Both the position numbers and the translations under genes were made by a program. The notes under the pieces were generated by a model. That model saw only the letters and a program-made list of their open reading frames with translations, made no database searches and was not told where the DNA came from. A stretch of 51,148 bases of DNA from a virus: the IMG/VR virus record IMGVR_UViG_3300011116_001170, positions 1 through 51,148 of that record; one strand, 5' to 3'. Positions within the stretch are counted from its first letter, which is position 1. The number at the start of each line of letters is the position of its first letter. This document shows positions 40,784-47,944 of this stretch, piece after piece.

Positions 40784-41037
40784 TGATTGATTTAAAATCA
40801 CTTTTAACCTTAATAACTAGTTTTCTTGGTGCAGTTGCTTGGTTTTTATATGGCAATAAAAAACAAGAACTTGAAAAACTAGAAAAAGAAAATTTAGAAA
40901 AAGACTTAATAAACAAAGACTTAATAAACAAAGACTTAATTCAAAATGCACAAATTAAAAAAGATGTTGCTACCACTTCTTTTCCTGAATTGTCTAGCCA
41001 GTTGCGAAAAAAATCAAGAACCAAAGTTGATAAATAA
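40783..41037 (+). CDS. Inner-membrane spanin (Rz-like)
   Basis: 84 aa: N-terminal membrane helix (LLTLITSFLGAVAWFLYG), then a charged periplasmic coiled coil with a tandem NKDLI repeat (three copies from a 15-base DNA repeat). The outer spanin starts inside its 3' part in another frame, the classical overlapping Rz/Rz1 arrangement. Confidence 0.7.
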   Translation: MIDLKSLLTLITSFLGAVAWFLYGNKKQELEKLEKENLEKDLINKDLINKDLIQNAQIKKDVATTSFPELSSQLRKKSRTKVDK

Positions 41038-41242
41038 TTTTTGCGATTTACAACCTGAATTTCCAATTGTAAGCGATCAAGTTTATGACTATTGGGAAGC
41101 AATTGAAACAAAGATTGCTAACAAAGAAAAATTAAAAACTCAACTAACATCAGAAGAAGCTTTTGCTAAAGTCTTTATTGAGTTTGCTGCGAAAAGCGAC
41201 AAAACAAGGCAATTAAAATGTAATGTTTATTCATCAAACTAG
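40946..41242 (+). CDS. Outer-membrane lipoprotein spanin (Rz1-like)
   Basis: 98 aa. Signal peptide KKMLLPLLFLNCLASC with lipobox LASC and lipidated Cys20. It overlaps the inner spanin by 92 bases in another frame. After infection the two would bridge the periplasm and fuse the membranes. At 98 aa it is longer than typical Rz1 and not Pro-rich; the acidic C-terminal helix may pair with the inner partner. Confidence 0.75.
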   Translation: MHKLKKMLLPLLFLNCLASCEKNQEPKLINNFCDLQPEFPIVSDQVYDYWEAIETKIANKEKLKTQLTSEEAFAKVFIEFAAKSDKTRQLKCNVYSSN

Positions 41243-41316
41243 GTGAGATAAATTAGAAAAAGTTAATAAAATGTTGAGACAAATGGCGTATAAATTTAAT
41301 TAATTTTACAATAAAA

Positions 41317-41637
41317 ATGAAAAAACTTTTAGAATATTTTAAAAAAAAATTAGAAATAAGAAAGTTAGTTTCTCAAATGGAATTATTATCTTACAATACG
41401 CCAAACATTTTTCGTTTTGCTCGTGAAAATGAAAATTTTAAGAAAAAATTTAATCCATCAGACTACGAAATAAAAGGCTTTACAAACCCATATAAGCCAG
41501 ATTTGAAATTTAAACCAAAAGGAAAAACAATTCCTATGAATCTTAAATTTTCTTATGGATTTACTAACCCAGCCAAAACTTTTAACAAAAACACTTTGCC
41601 AAAACCAAAGGGCGTTCCTTCAGGTTCAAAAATATGA
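41317..41637 (+). CDS. Hypothetical basic protein (106 aa)
   Basis: Lys/Phe/Pro-rich with a doubled GFTNP motif (KGFTNPYKPDLK and YGFTNPAKTF) and the tail PKPKGVPSGSK. It is predicted to be mostly disordered after a helical N-terminus. Overlaps the DUF1353 gene by 4 bases. Function unknown. Confidence 0.55.
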   Translation: MKKLLEYFKKKLEIRKLVSQMELLSYNTPNIFRFARENENFKKKFNPSDYEIKGFTNPYKPDLKFKPKGKTIPMNLKFSYGFTNPAKTFNKNTLPKPKGVPSGSKI

Positions 41638-42029
41638 AAAAATTTACAGACGAATTAATTGTAAAGTCTATTGGCAGCAAATGGGAACTTGTAGAGCCAT
41701 TTTGTTTTTATTACGAAAAACTAAATAAAAATACCTATCGATTTGCAGATTCTAACAACTATAATAAAATTGTAATTCCAAAAGGTTTTATTACCGATTT
41801 TGCTTCAACACCAAGAATTTTATATCCAATAATTCCACCAATCGGGATTTACAACAAAGCTTGCATAATTCACGACTATCTTTATCAAGAAAAAATCTTT
41901 TCAAGGAAAAATTGCGATTTGTTTTTTTTGCAAGTAATGAAAATTTTAGACGTTCCAAAGTGGAAAAGAAATTTAATGTTTGTAGTTGTTAGATTATTTG
42001 GGAAAAAATATTATGGAAAAAAATGTTAA
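41634..42029 (+). CDS. DUF1353 protein
   Basis: 131 aa. VIPKGFITDFASTPRILYPI and KACIIHDYLYQE, followed by KNCDLFFLQVMKIL, are the conserved blocks of DUF1353, a small phage family often beside endolysins or late genes. Its biochemical role is not known. It overlaps the endolysin gene by 7 bases. Confidence 0.8.
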   Translation: MKKFTDELIVKSIGSKWELVEPFCFYYEKLNKNTYRFADSNNYNKIVIPKGFITDFASTPRILYPIIPPIGIYNKACIIHDYLYQEKIFSRKNCDLFFLQVMKILDVPKWKRNLMFVVVRLFGKKYYGKKC

Positions 42030-42466
42030 CTAAAGAAAGCTTAAAAAGAGGCAATTTTACACCTGACGAGTTTTTTGTTTCTGAAAAAGCAAAAGAACTT
42101 GGCATTAATAATTATCCAAAACAAGAGCAATCAGTTTTGCCTTGTTTGATGGTAGTTGCTGACAAAATTCAAGAAATACGCAATATTTTACAACATCCAA
42201 TTAAAATTAACTCTGCTTATCGTTGCTTGGAAGTAAATCGCGCTATAGGAAGCAAAGATAGTAGTCAACACGTCCAAGGTTCTGCTATTGATTTTGTTTG
42301 CCCTTCATTTGGTAGTCCTTTGGAAATTGTAAAATTTTTAAAAAAAAATAAAATTAAAGTTGACCAATGTTTAGTTGAGTCAAGTTGGGTTCATTTATCT
42401 ATTAAACACTATAATAACCGCAATCAATTTGCCTCTTTATTAAAAGGAAAATTTACAATCATTTAG
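42023..42466 (+). CDS. Endolysin, peptidase M15 family (D-Ala carboxypeptidase-like)
   Basis: 147 aa. SAYRCLEVNRAIGS then SQHVQGSAIDF with His83 and Asp90, and SWVHLSI with His124, give the zinc-binding His-Asp-His set of the M15 (VanY/D-Ala-D-Ala) family used as phage endolysins. It cleaves peptidoglycan cross-links. No signal sequence, so it needs the holin. It begins inside the end of DUF1353. Confidence 0.85.
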   Translation: MLTKESLKRGNFTPDEFFVSEKAKELGINNYPKQEQSVLPCLMVVADKIQEIRNILQHPIKINSAYRCLEVNRAIGSKDSSQHVQGSAIDFVCPSFGSPLEIVKFLKKNKIKVDQCLVESSWVHLSIKHYNNRNQFASLLKGKFTII

Positions 42467-42601
42467 CAATTTGCAAAATTCAAATCAATCAATTTTGATT
42501 TTGCATCCAATATATTCGTTTTTTTAGAGTCAAAGAAGAGTCTAAAATCAAACCAAAAAAACGCAGTAAGTTAATTTATTATCCTAAAGTAAAATAAAAA
42601 T
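42467..42601 (+). promoter_or_regulatory. Gap after the endolysin with a hairpin
   Basis: An imperfect hairpin at 42473-42505 (GCAAAAT...ATTTTGC, plus inner CAAA/TTTG) lies just after the endolysin stop, followed some 15 bases later by a run of T. It may end or protect the mRNA. The remaining bases are A/T-rich without a clear promoter. Confidence 0.35.
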
Positions 42602-42778
42602 ATGAAAAAAGTTATAGTTCTTAACGGCGCAAATAAATTATATTTTCCATTTGCGTTAATATATGCATTTTTGATTATGCAACTATCTTTAATAGCAGCT
42701 TTTTTCATCTCATTATTTAGGTGGCAATTACCAAGTAATTTTCAGTTTATCAACAAAGAAATTAGCAAAGAAAAATGA
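42602..42778 (+). CDS. Small membrane protein (58 aa)
   Basis: Hydrophobic central segment (FALIYAFLIMQLSLIAAFFI) with basic ends. Its TGA overlaps the ATG of the nuclease gene, so the two are coupled. Possibly a superinfection or envelope factor; no family is recognised. Confidence 0.5.
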   Translation: MKKVIVLNGANKLYFPFALIYAFLIMQLSLIAAFFISLFRWQLPSNFQFINKEISKEK

Positions 42779-43218
42779 AATCTTCAATTTGTTTTTTATT
42801 TTTTTCGTTATGTTTTTTTAGCTATTCAATAACTTCCGCTTTGTCGGCAAAAATTGAGTTAAAAACCTTAAATTGGAAAATAATTGAAGCAGTTGACGGA
42901 GACACTTTAAGAATTGAAATACCTTCGATGTTGCCTTTGAAATACTCAATTAGAATCAATGGAATTGACACTCCTGAAAAAGCTGGTCGCGCTAAATGTG
43001 AAAAAGAAGCTTTGCTTGCAAAAAAGGCTTCCGAATTTACAAAGGTTTTAGTTAATAATTTAAAATCTTTTAAAATAACTAACGTCAAACATGATAAATA
43101 CGGCGGCAGATTACTTGCTGATGTTGAAATAAATAATGTTGACGTTGGTAGAACTTTAATAAAAGAAGGTTTTGCTAGAGTTTATCATGGCGATAAAAAG
43201 CTAAGCTGGTGTAATTAA
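42775..43218 (+). CDS. Secreted thermonuclease (SNase family)
   Basis: 147 aa with a signal peptide (ICFLFFSLCFFSYSITSALSA, residues about 5-25). Catalytic set of staphylococcal nuclease: Asp41 in VDGDT, Arg60 and Asp65 with Glu68 in RINGIDTPE, and Arg112 in YGGRLLADV. It cuts DNA and RNA outside the cytoplasm. In a phage it could degrade host DNA released at lysis or incoming DNA of other phages in the periplasm. It is the last plus-strand gene. Confidence 0.85.
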   Translation: MKSSICFLFFSLCFFSYSITSALSAKIELKTLNWKIIEAVDGDTLRIEIPSMLPLKYSIRINGIDTPEKAGRAKCEKEALLAKKASEFTKVLVNNLKSFKITNVKHDKYGGRLLADVEINNVDVGRTLIKEGFARVYHGDKKLSWCN

Positions 43219-43271
43219 CTCTTTTAATTACTTAAAATTTTATTCTGCTAGTTTTAATTTCATTAGTAACC

Positions 43272-43397
43272 TCATTTTTTTCTTAAGCCCTTCTTTGTTT
43301 TTTTTTGAATATAATCTGAAATATCTGCTAAAAACCATCCCACGCAAAAAAGAACCAAAAAAATTAACACAAACATAAAAGTTTCAAAATTAATCAT
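43272..43397 (-). CDS. Tiny membrane protein (41 aa)
   Basis: A transmembrane segment (FMFVLIFLVLFCVGWFLA) and a basic tail (QKKTKKGLRKK), 7 bases downstream of dut on the same strand. It is the end of the right-arm minus block; transcription from both sides converges here with no clear terminator visible. Function unknown. Confidence 0.5.
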   Translation of the reverse strand: MINFETFMFVLIFLVLFCVGWFLADISDYIQKKTKKGLRKK

Positions 43398-43404
43398 TTT
43401 TTTA

Positions 43405-43947
43405 TTAAACACCAGTTGAACCAAAACCACCCCTGCCAGTATCTTCAAAATCTTCTACAACTGTAAAATTTGATGGCGCAAGCTCTCTAATCAACATTTG
43501 AGCAATCTTATCGCCTTTTTTGATTGTGTAAGGCTTGTCTCCATGATTAATCATGATTACGCCAATTTCTTTGCGGTAAGAATTATCGATTGTGCCAGGC
43601 GAGTTAAGAACTGTCAATCCATAATTCAAAGCTAAACCCGAACGCGGTCGAATGTCGGCAACAGCATAACCAGTAATTTCAAATTCTTCTTTTATTATAT
43701 TTTCTAAAAGTTTGCTGCTTTCAAAATGAAAACCAAAATCTGCGCCTAGAGTTCCTTCGCAATATCTTTTAGGTAATTCAATTGCCAAGCCAGTTTTAAC
43801 TAAAACTCTTTGGTTTGGAAATAACTCAAACGAATCTTGCTCTAAATCATTAAAATTGTCTGCAAATAAGTCCCAAAGATCACCATCATTTGAACGTTCT
43901 GGCAGTTTTGCGGTTTCAGTTAGTTTTTTTATTTTGAAGGGAATCAT
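43405..43947 (-). CDS. dut: dUTPase (trimeric type)
   Basis: 180 aa, somewhat longer than the 140-150 aa norm owing to an insert around residues 60-95. Motif 1 is present at the start (GDLWDLFADN), motif 2 PRSGLALNYGL, motif 3 TIDNSYRKEIGVIMIN, motif 4 GDKIAQMLI and motif 5 GRGGFGSTG. It hydrolyses dUTP to dUMP, keeping uracil out of phage DNA and feeding dTMP synthesis. Confidence 0.93.
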   Translation of the reverse strand: MIPFKIKKLTETAKLPERSNDGDLWDLFADNFNDLEQDSFELFPNQRVLVKTGLAIELPKRYCEGTLGADFGFHFESSKLLENIIKEEFEITGYAVADIRPRSGLALNYGLTVLNSPGTIDNSYRKEIGVIMINHGDKPYTIKKGDKIAQMLIRELAPSNFTVVEDFEDTGRGGFGSTGV

Positions 43948-43962
43948 AAGTTTTAAATTAAG

Positions 43963-44148
43963 TTATTTATTTTCTGCACCGTTTAATGGTTGAGCAACTC
44001 CACTTACTGGTTTTAAATTTACAATTGTTTGGCATTGCCTATGAACGCCCAAATTATACATAATTGCAATCGCAATTGCGTAAAAAAATAGTATAGCTAC
44101 AAGAATTTTTATTAGTGTTTTTGAGTCTTCGCTTAAGTTATTGAACAT
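43963..44148 (-). CDS. Small membrane protein (61 aa)
   Basis: One transmembrane segment (LIKILVAILFFYAIAIAIMY), then a short exterior tail with a Cys and Pro/Gly residues. It overlaps the preceding RHH-like gene by 11 bases. Function unknown. Confidence 0.55.
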   Translation of the reverse strand: MFNNLSEDSKTLIKILVAILFFYAIAIAIMYNLGVHRQCQTIVNLKPVSGVAQPLNGAENK

Positions 44149-44293
44149 TTTGCTTTTCCAAAAAATCAGTTAAAATTTCACGAATTAAACAAGAGACGCT
44201 TTTTTTGCCTTTGCTTTCTTGAGCAATTTTTTTAAGAGCCTCTTTTTGTTCTTTTTCTATAATAACACAAAGCGCGGTTAGTTTTTCTTTCAT
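44138..44293 (-). CDS. Ribbon-helix-helix-like small protein (51 aa)
   Basis: Strand LTALCVIIEKEQKEALKKIA then SVSCLIREILTDFLEKQ is the RHH/CopG layout: a strand for the DNA groove and two helices. The frame opens at 44320, but the ATG at 44293, next to the upstream stop, gives the right N-terminus. Likely a dimeric DNA-binding regulator, target unknown. Confidence 0.6.
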   Translation of the reverse strand: MKEKLTALCVIIEKEQKEALKKIAQESKGKKSVSCLIREILTDFLEKQNVQ

Positions 44294-44294
44294 A

Positions 44295-44534
44295 TTATTT
44301 TTTATTAAAAAATTTAGCAATTTTACCGGTTGGATTTTGTTCTAAATGTTCTTTTCCTGCTTCATGTAAAGCAAAAATAAAAGAAGAACCTACAATCAAT
44401 AATAACATAACTATCCAATAGACAATATGGTTAAAATCAAAAATACTAGGCACAACTAATAATAGTGCTGCTGGCACAATTATAGGAACTATAACAATAA
44501 TTCCACAAATTAAATTTTTTAGTTTTTCTTTCAT
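44295..44534 (-). CDS. Two-helix membrane protein (79 aa)
   Basis: Two transmembrane segments (ICGIIVIVPIIVPAALLLVV and IVYWIVMLLLIVGSSFIFAL) and a charged C-terminus. Ends 2 bases before the RHH-like start. Function unknown. Confidence 0.55.
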   Translation of the reverse strand: MKEKLKNLICGIIVIVPIIVPAALLLVVPSIFDFNHIVYWIVMLLLIVGSSFIFALHEAGKEHLEQNPTGKIAKFFNKK

Positions 44535-44536
44535 AT

Positions 44537-45352
44537 TTATTTTAAATTAATTTTTTTTAACTCTTGAATATCTTTTTGCATTTGCTCAAAGGCGTTAAGA
44601 AAGTCGGTTAAGGTAGTAGCTTCTTTTATATTTTTGTCAATTTTTTTATCGCCAGTGAAAATTTTAGAAAGTATAGGCATAATAACTCTTCCATCTTTCA
44701 TTCTAACTAAAAATTGTGCATTTCGTTTATCTAATTCTTTTAACTCATTACCATCTTTCCAAATACTCACTGGCTCAACACATTCTTCTTTCGTATCGAT
44801 TTTAGGCTCTTCTTTCGACCCTTCAAGCCAAAATTCTGGGTGAACCTCTTCATTACCACCATTTTCATAAAGAGAAAACCATTTGTTTAAAAACCATTGA
44901 GCTTTAAATATTTTATGTCTTTTGTTGGCATTTTCCTTAACAATAATTGATGAGCCATCTTTAGGAGCGCAATTAATTGGTAACCATTGCTCTTCTTTCG
45001 ATGTAACAATTTTATTAACTTTTAAATCAGCTTCCAAAACATCTACAAGATTTTGCGCTGCTTCTCTTAATTCTTCATAATCAATACTTGTACGATAATT
45101 CATATAATTTATAGGCTTAACACATTCTTTCAATTTTTCCAAAGCCCTTTCAACTTCGCTGACTTTTTCTTTCTCAAGGTCAACTTTATTTTCTGTAAGT
45201 TCTTCAAACCAATCCCAAAAATATGAAATATGTATTCTCCAACCATTATCTATAAAAAAAAATTCATCATTTATTGAATTTACAGTTGCCTCCATTTTTG
45301 GAAAATTGCGATATCTATATCTCTGACCCACTACTGGCAATTTATTTGTCAT
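44537..45352 (-). CDS. Hypothetical protein with DUF551-like segment (271 aa)
   Basis: The N-terminal part reads like a small barrel (VGQRYRYRNFPKMEATVNSI, FFIDNGWRIH). Residues about 65-110 share a helical module with the 109-aa protein at 17455 (ALEKLKECVK...LREAAQNLVDVLEAD). The middle EEQWLPINCAPKDGSSIIV and AQWFLNKWFSLYENGG, PEFWLEG is DUF551-like, common in phage proteins that look built from interchangeable parts. Function unknown. Confidence 0.6.
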   Translation of the reverse strand: MTNKLPVVGQRYRYRNFPKMEATVNSINDEFFFIDNGWRIHISYFWDWFEELTENKVDLEKEKVSEVERALEKLKECVKPINYMNYRTSIDYEELREAAQNLVDVLEADLKVNKIVTSKEEQWLPINCAPKDGSSIIVKENANKRHKIFKAQWFLNKWFSLYENGGNEEVHPEFWLEGSKEEPKIDTKEECVEPVSIWKDGNELKELDKRNAQFLVRMKDGRVIMPILSKIFTGDKKIDKNIKEATTLTDFLNAFEQMQKDIQELKKINLK

Positions 45353-45707
45353 TTTTTTCCTTTTTTTTATATTTACTTAGCCCAGTTTCAATAAACATAT
45401 ATTCGGGATATTTAAACTGAAAAAGTTTTGCCTTAATTTTATAGCTTTCGGTTTTAAAACCTTTTGAATCTTCGGCAACCAAGCATTTAAATTTATTGTC
45501 AAAATAAACAAAATCTGGCGTGTATTCAATTTTTCTTACTGCTTTGCCTTGTTTGTTTTTAAAAGTTGGTTGTAGCTCAAAAACAACTTGTTCTTGAAAG
45601 TTTTTAATCTCACCAGCTCTTTGTAATAGTTTTAACTCGTTAGCGCGTTTGCATTCGGTTTTAGAGTCGTAGCCTTTGTATTTTTTGGTTTTAAAGTAGT
45701 TATTCAT
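45342..45707 (-). CDS. DUF1064 protein (putative phage endonuclease-like)
   Basis: 121 aa. KTKKYKGYDSKTECKRANEL, GEIKNFQEQVVFELQP, EYTPDFVYFDNKFKCLVAED and the SYKIKAKLFQFKYP helix are DUF1064. The conserved Glu, Asp-x-Val and Glu-Asp-x-Lys positions resemble a PD-(D/E)XK nuclease site, and family members are thought to be Holliday-junction or endonuclease VII/T7-like proteins; this is not proven. Overlaps neighbours by 4-11 bases. Confidence 0.8.
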   Translation of the reverse strand: MNNYFKTKKYKGYDSKTECKRANELKLLQRAGEIKNFQEQVVFELQPTFKNKQGKAVRKIEYTPDFVYFDNKFKCLVAEDSKGFKTESYKIKAKLFQFKYPEYMFIETGLSKYKKKEKNDK

Positions 45708-46009
45708 TTAGTTTGTAATTTTTTCTTTAATTCTAATGGGCAGAAATTTATTTTAAATACCAGTTTATCGTTTTCAAATTTTATATCATAAATTTTTAGA
45801 ATAGGCGTAATCATCACGCCTCTTTGCCAAATACTATATTCCCAGTAATCTAAGAATCTTCTTTGGTGCATTTTAATTCCATGCCAGCGCAATTTTCCTT
45901 TTGTAATTTCACCTTTGATTTTTGCTATAAATACAGCGCATCTTATCAAATCAGATTTTAGCTCTTCTTGCATATTATGAATTTTATGAATGTCTTGTTT
46001 GTAGTCCAT
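45704..46009 (-). CDS. Hypothetical protein (101 aa)
   Basis: Helical N-terminus (MDYKQDIHKIHNMQEELKSD), then aromatic and basic strands (KLRWHGIKMHQRRFLDYWEY, FKINFCPLEL). It starts exactly at the stop of the mini-ATPase. No family is recognised. Confidence 0.55.
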   Translation of the reverse strand: MDYKQDIHKIHNMQEELKSDLIRCAVFIAKIKGEITKGKLRWHGIKMHQRRFLDYWEYSIWQRGVMITPILKIYDIKFENDKLVFKINFCPLELKKKLQTK

Positions 46010-46566
46010 TATCTAATTTCCCCCCCGTTATCAATTAGTATCTGCAAATTTTTTCCTCTGTAATCGTCAACGTAATTTTTTTCTCCATCTTTATCGAGAC
46101 TAAAAACAACAAAATCTTTTTCGTCAATTGCGCCTTCTTGACAAACTTTAACTAGAGATTGAATCATTTCGCGCGAGTGAGTTGTAGCAAAAATTTGAAC
46201 ATCGTTTTCAATTGTTGCCGCAATAACATTAAGCCAAAAATCCTTCATAACGCTATGGTGCAAACCATTTTCAATTTCTTCAAATAAAAATATTTTTTCT
46301 TCTTTTTTAAAATAGTTCAAAACTAAATCGCGCGCTTGTGGCTTAAAACCAAGTTTTCTAAGGCTTCTATACTCCGAAACATCTTTGTAATATTCTTCAA
46401 AAATATCAGGAAAAATTACTTTGTTTTCATATTTTTTTTTTATGCTTTCAAGTATTGCGGTTTTTCCAGCTCCATTTTTACCAACCAGCAAATTAATGCG
46501 TTTGCAATCATTAATTTTTAGATCTTTAATGCTGTGATAATTTTGAATGTGAATGTCTTTAATCAT
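46009..46566 (-). CDS. Minimal AAA15/OLD-like ATPase, copy 1 (185 aa)
   Basis: A very small SMC/ABC-type ATPase: Walker A GKNGAGKT (29-36), Walker B IFLFEEIEN (92-100), and the switch His in FATTHS (127-131). There is almost nothing between the two motifs, so the usual coiled coil and the TOPRIM domain of OLD nucleases are missing. It starts with the sequence shared with copy 2 at 46793. It overlaps the 77-aa partner by 8 bases. Role unknown; it may regulate DNA or sense structures. Confidence 0.75.
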   Translation of the reverse strand: MIKDIHIQNYHSIKDLKINDCKRINLLVGKNGAGKTAILESIKKKYENKVIFPDIFEEYYKDVSEYRSLRKLGFKPQARDLVLNYFKKEEKIFLFEEIENGLHHSVMKDFWLNVIAATIENDVQIFATTHSREMIQSLVKVCQEGAIDEKDFVVFSLDKDGEKNYVDDYRGKNLQILIDNGGEIR

Positions 46567-46718
46567 AAGCTTTTAGTTTTCTCATTAATTCTAATTTTTC
46601 TTTTTCAAAATCTGTTTCTAAAATTTGCTTCCACCCTTCATTTCGCTTTTTTACATCAAGCCGAGCAAGAGTAAGAACTTGTTTAACATTTTTCCCCTCA
46701 ACTTCGACTTGAGCATTG
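46499..46718. repeat. 220-bp identical repeat, copy 1
   Basis: Bases 46499-46718 are identical to 47286-47505, with no mismatch seen. It covers the start of the ATPase gene and the 3' two thirds of the partner gene. Flanking parts of the paralogues differ clearly, so this block was recently copied or kept identical by gene conversion. Confidence 0.9.
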
Positions 46719-46792
46719 TTGTCAAAGTAATGGACCGTGATCTTGCGGTTAAGGCTGTCTTTGTAGTATTCGATTTTTGGATTTTTATTCAT
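46559..46792 (-). CDS. Partner of the mini-ATPase, copy 1 (77 aa)
   Basis: IEYYKDSLNRKITVHYFDNN then AQVEVEGKNVKQVLTLARLD and a charged helix. The last 52 residues are identical to the 67-aa copy at 47346. It begins 1 base after the end of copy 2 of the ATPase, so the pair order is partner-ATPase-partner-ATPase. Possibly a small regulator of the ATPase. No known family. Confidence 0.65.
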   Translation of the reverse strand: MNKNPKIEYYKDSLNRKITVHYFDNNAQVEVEGKNVKQVLTLARLDVKKRNEGWKQILETDFEKEKLELMRKLKAYD

Positions 46793-47353
46793 TCATTTTT
46801 TCTCTATAAATTTACAAAATTGTTCCGAACTAAATTCTGTTATATTGTGTAAGCAGGGGTCACCATCACGCATATTTCTTCCTTCTTTAATAAGCTGATC
46901 AGTTGCCCACGATTCAAATTTCATTACACCATTTCCTTCTTCGTTTTTATGAAGCCGATAAACCCTAATTTCTTCTTGCTCAATAAGATTGGTTTCTTCC
47001 GCTGCTTTAACCAAAGCCTCCATCATCTCGTGAGAATGAGTTGTAGCAAAAATTTGAAAATTATTAGCTAACGCCATTTTAATAATGTAACGCCAAAAAT
47101 CCTTCATAACGCTATGATGCAAACCATTTTCAATTTCATCAAATAAAATAATTTTTGAATCTTGGTTTGTTTTAAAAGCTCTCCACGAAGAATAAAATGG
47201 CGCATATTCTTTGTGGTAAGATTGTTTTATAAATTCTAAAACTGTTGTTTTTCCAACTTCATTTTTCCCGACTAGTAAATTAATCCGTTTGCAATCATTA
47301 ATTTTTAGATCTTTAATGCTGTGATAATTTTGAATGTGAATGTCTTTAATCAT
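46793..47353 (-). CDS. Minimal AAA15/OLD-like ATPase, copy 2 (186 aa)
   Basis: Walker A GKNEVGKT (29-36), Walker B IILFDEIEN (68-76), switch His106 in FATTHS. The first 31 residues are identical to copy 1 and the ENGLHHSVMKDFW block is also kept, but the rest has diverged, with an extra C-terminal tail. Both keep ATPase residues, so both may be active, perhaps as a heterodimer. Confidence 0.75.
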   Translation of the reverse strand: MIKDIHIQNYHSIKDLKINDCKRINLLVGKNEVGKTTVLEFIKQSYHKEYAPFYSSWRAFKTNQDSKIILFDEIENGLHHSVMKDFWRYIIKMALANNFQIFATTHSHEMMEALVKAAEETNLIEQEEIRVYRLHKNEEGNGVMKFESWATDQLIKEGRNMRDGDPCLHNITEFSSEQFCKFIEKK

Positions 47354-47505
47354 AAGCTTTTAGTTTTCTCATTAATTCTAATTTTTCTTTTTCAAAATCT
47401 GTTTCTAAAATTTGCTTCCACCCTTCATTTCGCTTTTTTACATCAAGCCGAGCAAGAGTAAGAACTTGTTTAACATTTTTCCCCTCAACTTCGACTTGAG
47501 CATTG
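47286..47505. repeat. 220-bp identical repeat, copy 2
   Basis: Second copy of the block at 46499-46718, offset 787 bases. It ends 17 bases before the left end of the MITE-like element. Confidence 0.9.
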
Positions 47506-47549
47506 CCGTTAAAGTTTTTATTAATATTCTCTAAAAGCGGCACTGGCAA
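47346..47549 (-). pseudogene. Partner of the mini-ATPase, copy 2, 5' end replaced
   Basis: The last 52 codons are identical to the partner gene at 46559-46792, but the N-terminus is different and the frame has no ATG (a TTG at 47549 is the only nearby start). The break falls at the left end of the inverted-repeat element 47523-47718; homology to the paralogue ends at about 47516. The element therefore probably cut off the original start. A shortened protein from TTG remains possible. Confidence 0.6.
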
Positions 47550-47718
47550 AGGACTTTCACCTTTGCATTTGCTTAGACAGCTTCACACTAGTATTATTGC
47601 CATCCACAAGAGTATTGCTTCTGTTTATCCTACTTTTTGCAGTTTTCGGATTGTGAGTCATCTTTCGAGCCTCTACATAGTGTCTTATTCCACCACAGTG
47701 CCGCCATTAGAAAATATT
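47523..47718. mobile_element. MITE-like element with 23-bp inverted termini
   Basis: Left end AATATTCTCTAAAA then GCGGCACTG; right end, read in reverse, AATATTTTCTAATG then GCGGCACTG: 20 of 23 matches. The inside (150 bases) holds a 6-bp hairpin CAAAGG/CCTTTG next to one end and a 34-codon frame with no known match. No transposase. No clear target duplication was seen. GGCACTG-type ends are known in several insertion sequence families, so this could be a non-autonomous derivative. It could instead be an RNA with a long closing stem. Confidence 0.5.
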
Positions 47719-47771
47719 GGTGGAAGGGGTAAGATTTTAACTTACTAAACCAAATCAATCTAAAATATTTA

Positions 47772-47818
47772 GGGTAATTAATCCAACATTTTAAACATGA
47801 TTAGCGGGTAATTAATCC
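47772..47818. repeat. Two copies of a 13-bp repeat
   Basis: GGGTAATTAATCC at 47772-47784 and 47806-47818, 34 bases apart start to start. The core TAATTA is self-complementary, and the second copy is extended to GCGG...CCGC. It may be a pair of protein binding sites (operator or iteron). The region around (47719-47886) has no gene I can support. Confidence 0.5.
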
Positions 47819-47886
47819 GCTTACTGGTGATTTGCCTACTGGTCGACCGCTGACAAATTGGCATTAACACTCGCCCACCCTTACCA

Positions 47887-47944
47887 TAAAAACGAAGCCA
47901 GAACGCGCCTAAACGACGCAATAACAAATGTGTCCTGACTTCGT
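47887..47944 (-). terminator. Terminator of the second structured RNA
   Basis: On the minus strand ACGAAGTCAG (47944-47935) pairs with CTGGCTTCGT (47901-47892), 10 pairs with one G-U, followed by TTTTTA. The loop of 33 bases can itself fold. It defines the 3' end of the RNA. Confidence 0.6.

Noticed and set aside
40903-40940. 15-base tandem repeat in the inner spanin as a regulatory site
   Set aside because: It stays in frame and simply encodes NKDLI units in a coiled coil; slippage is the simplest reading.
47503-47748. 81-codon plus-strand frame
   Set aside because: Lies across the inverted-repeat element and the antisense of the partner gene; no ribosome site or family.
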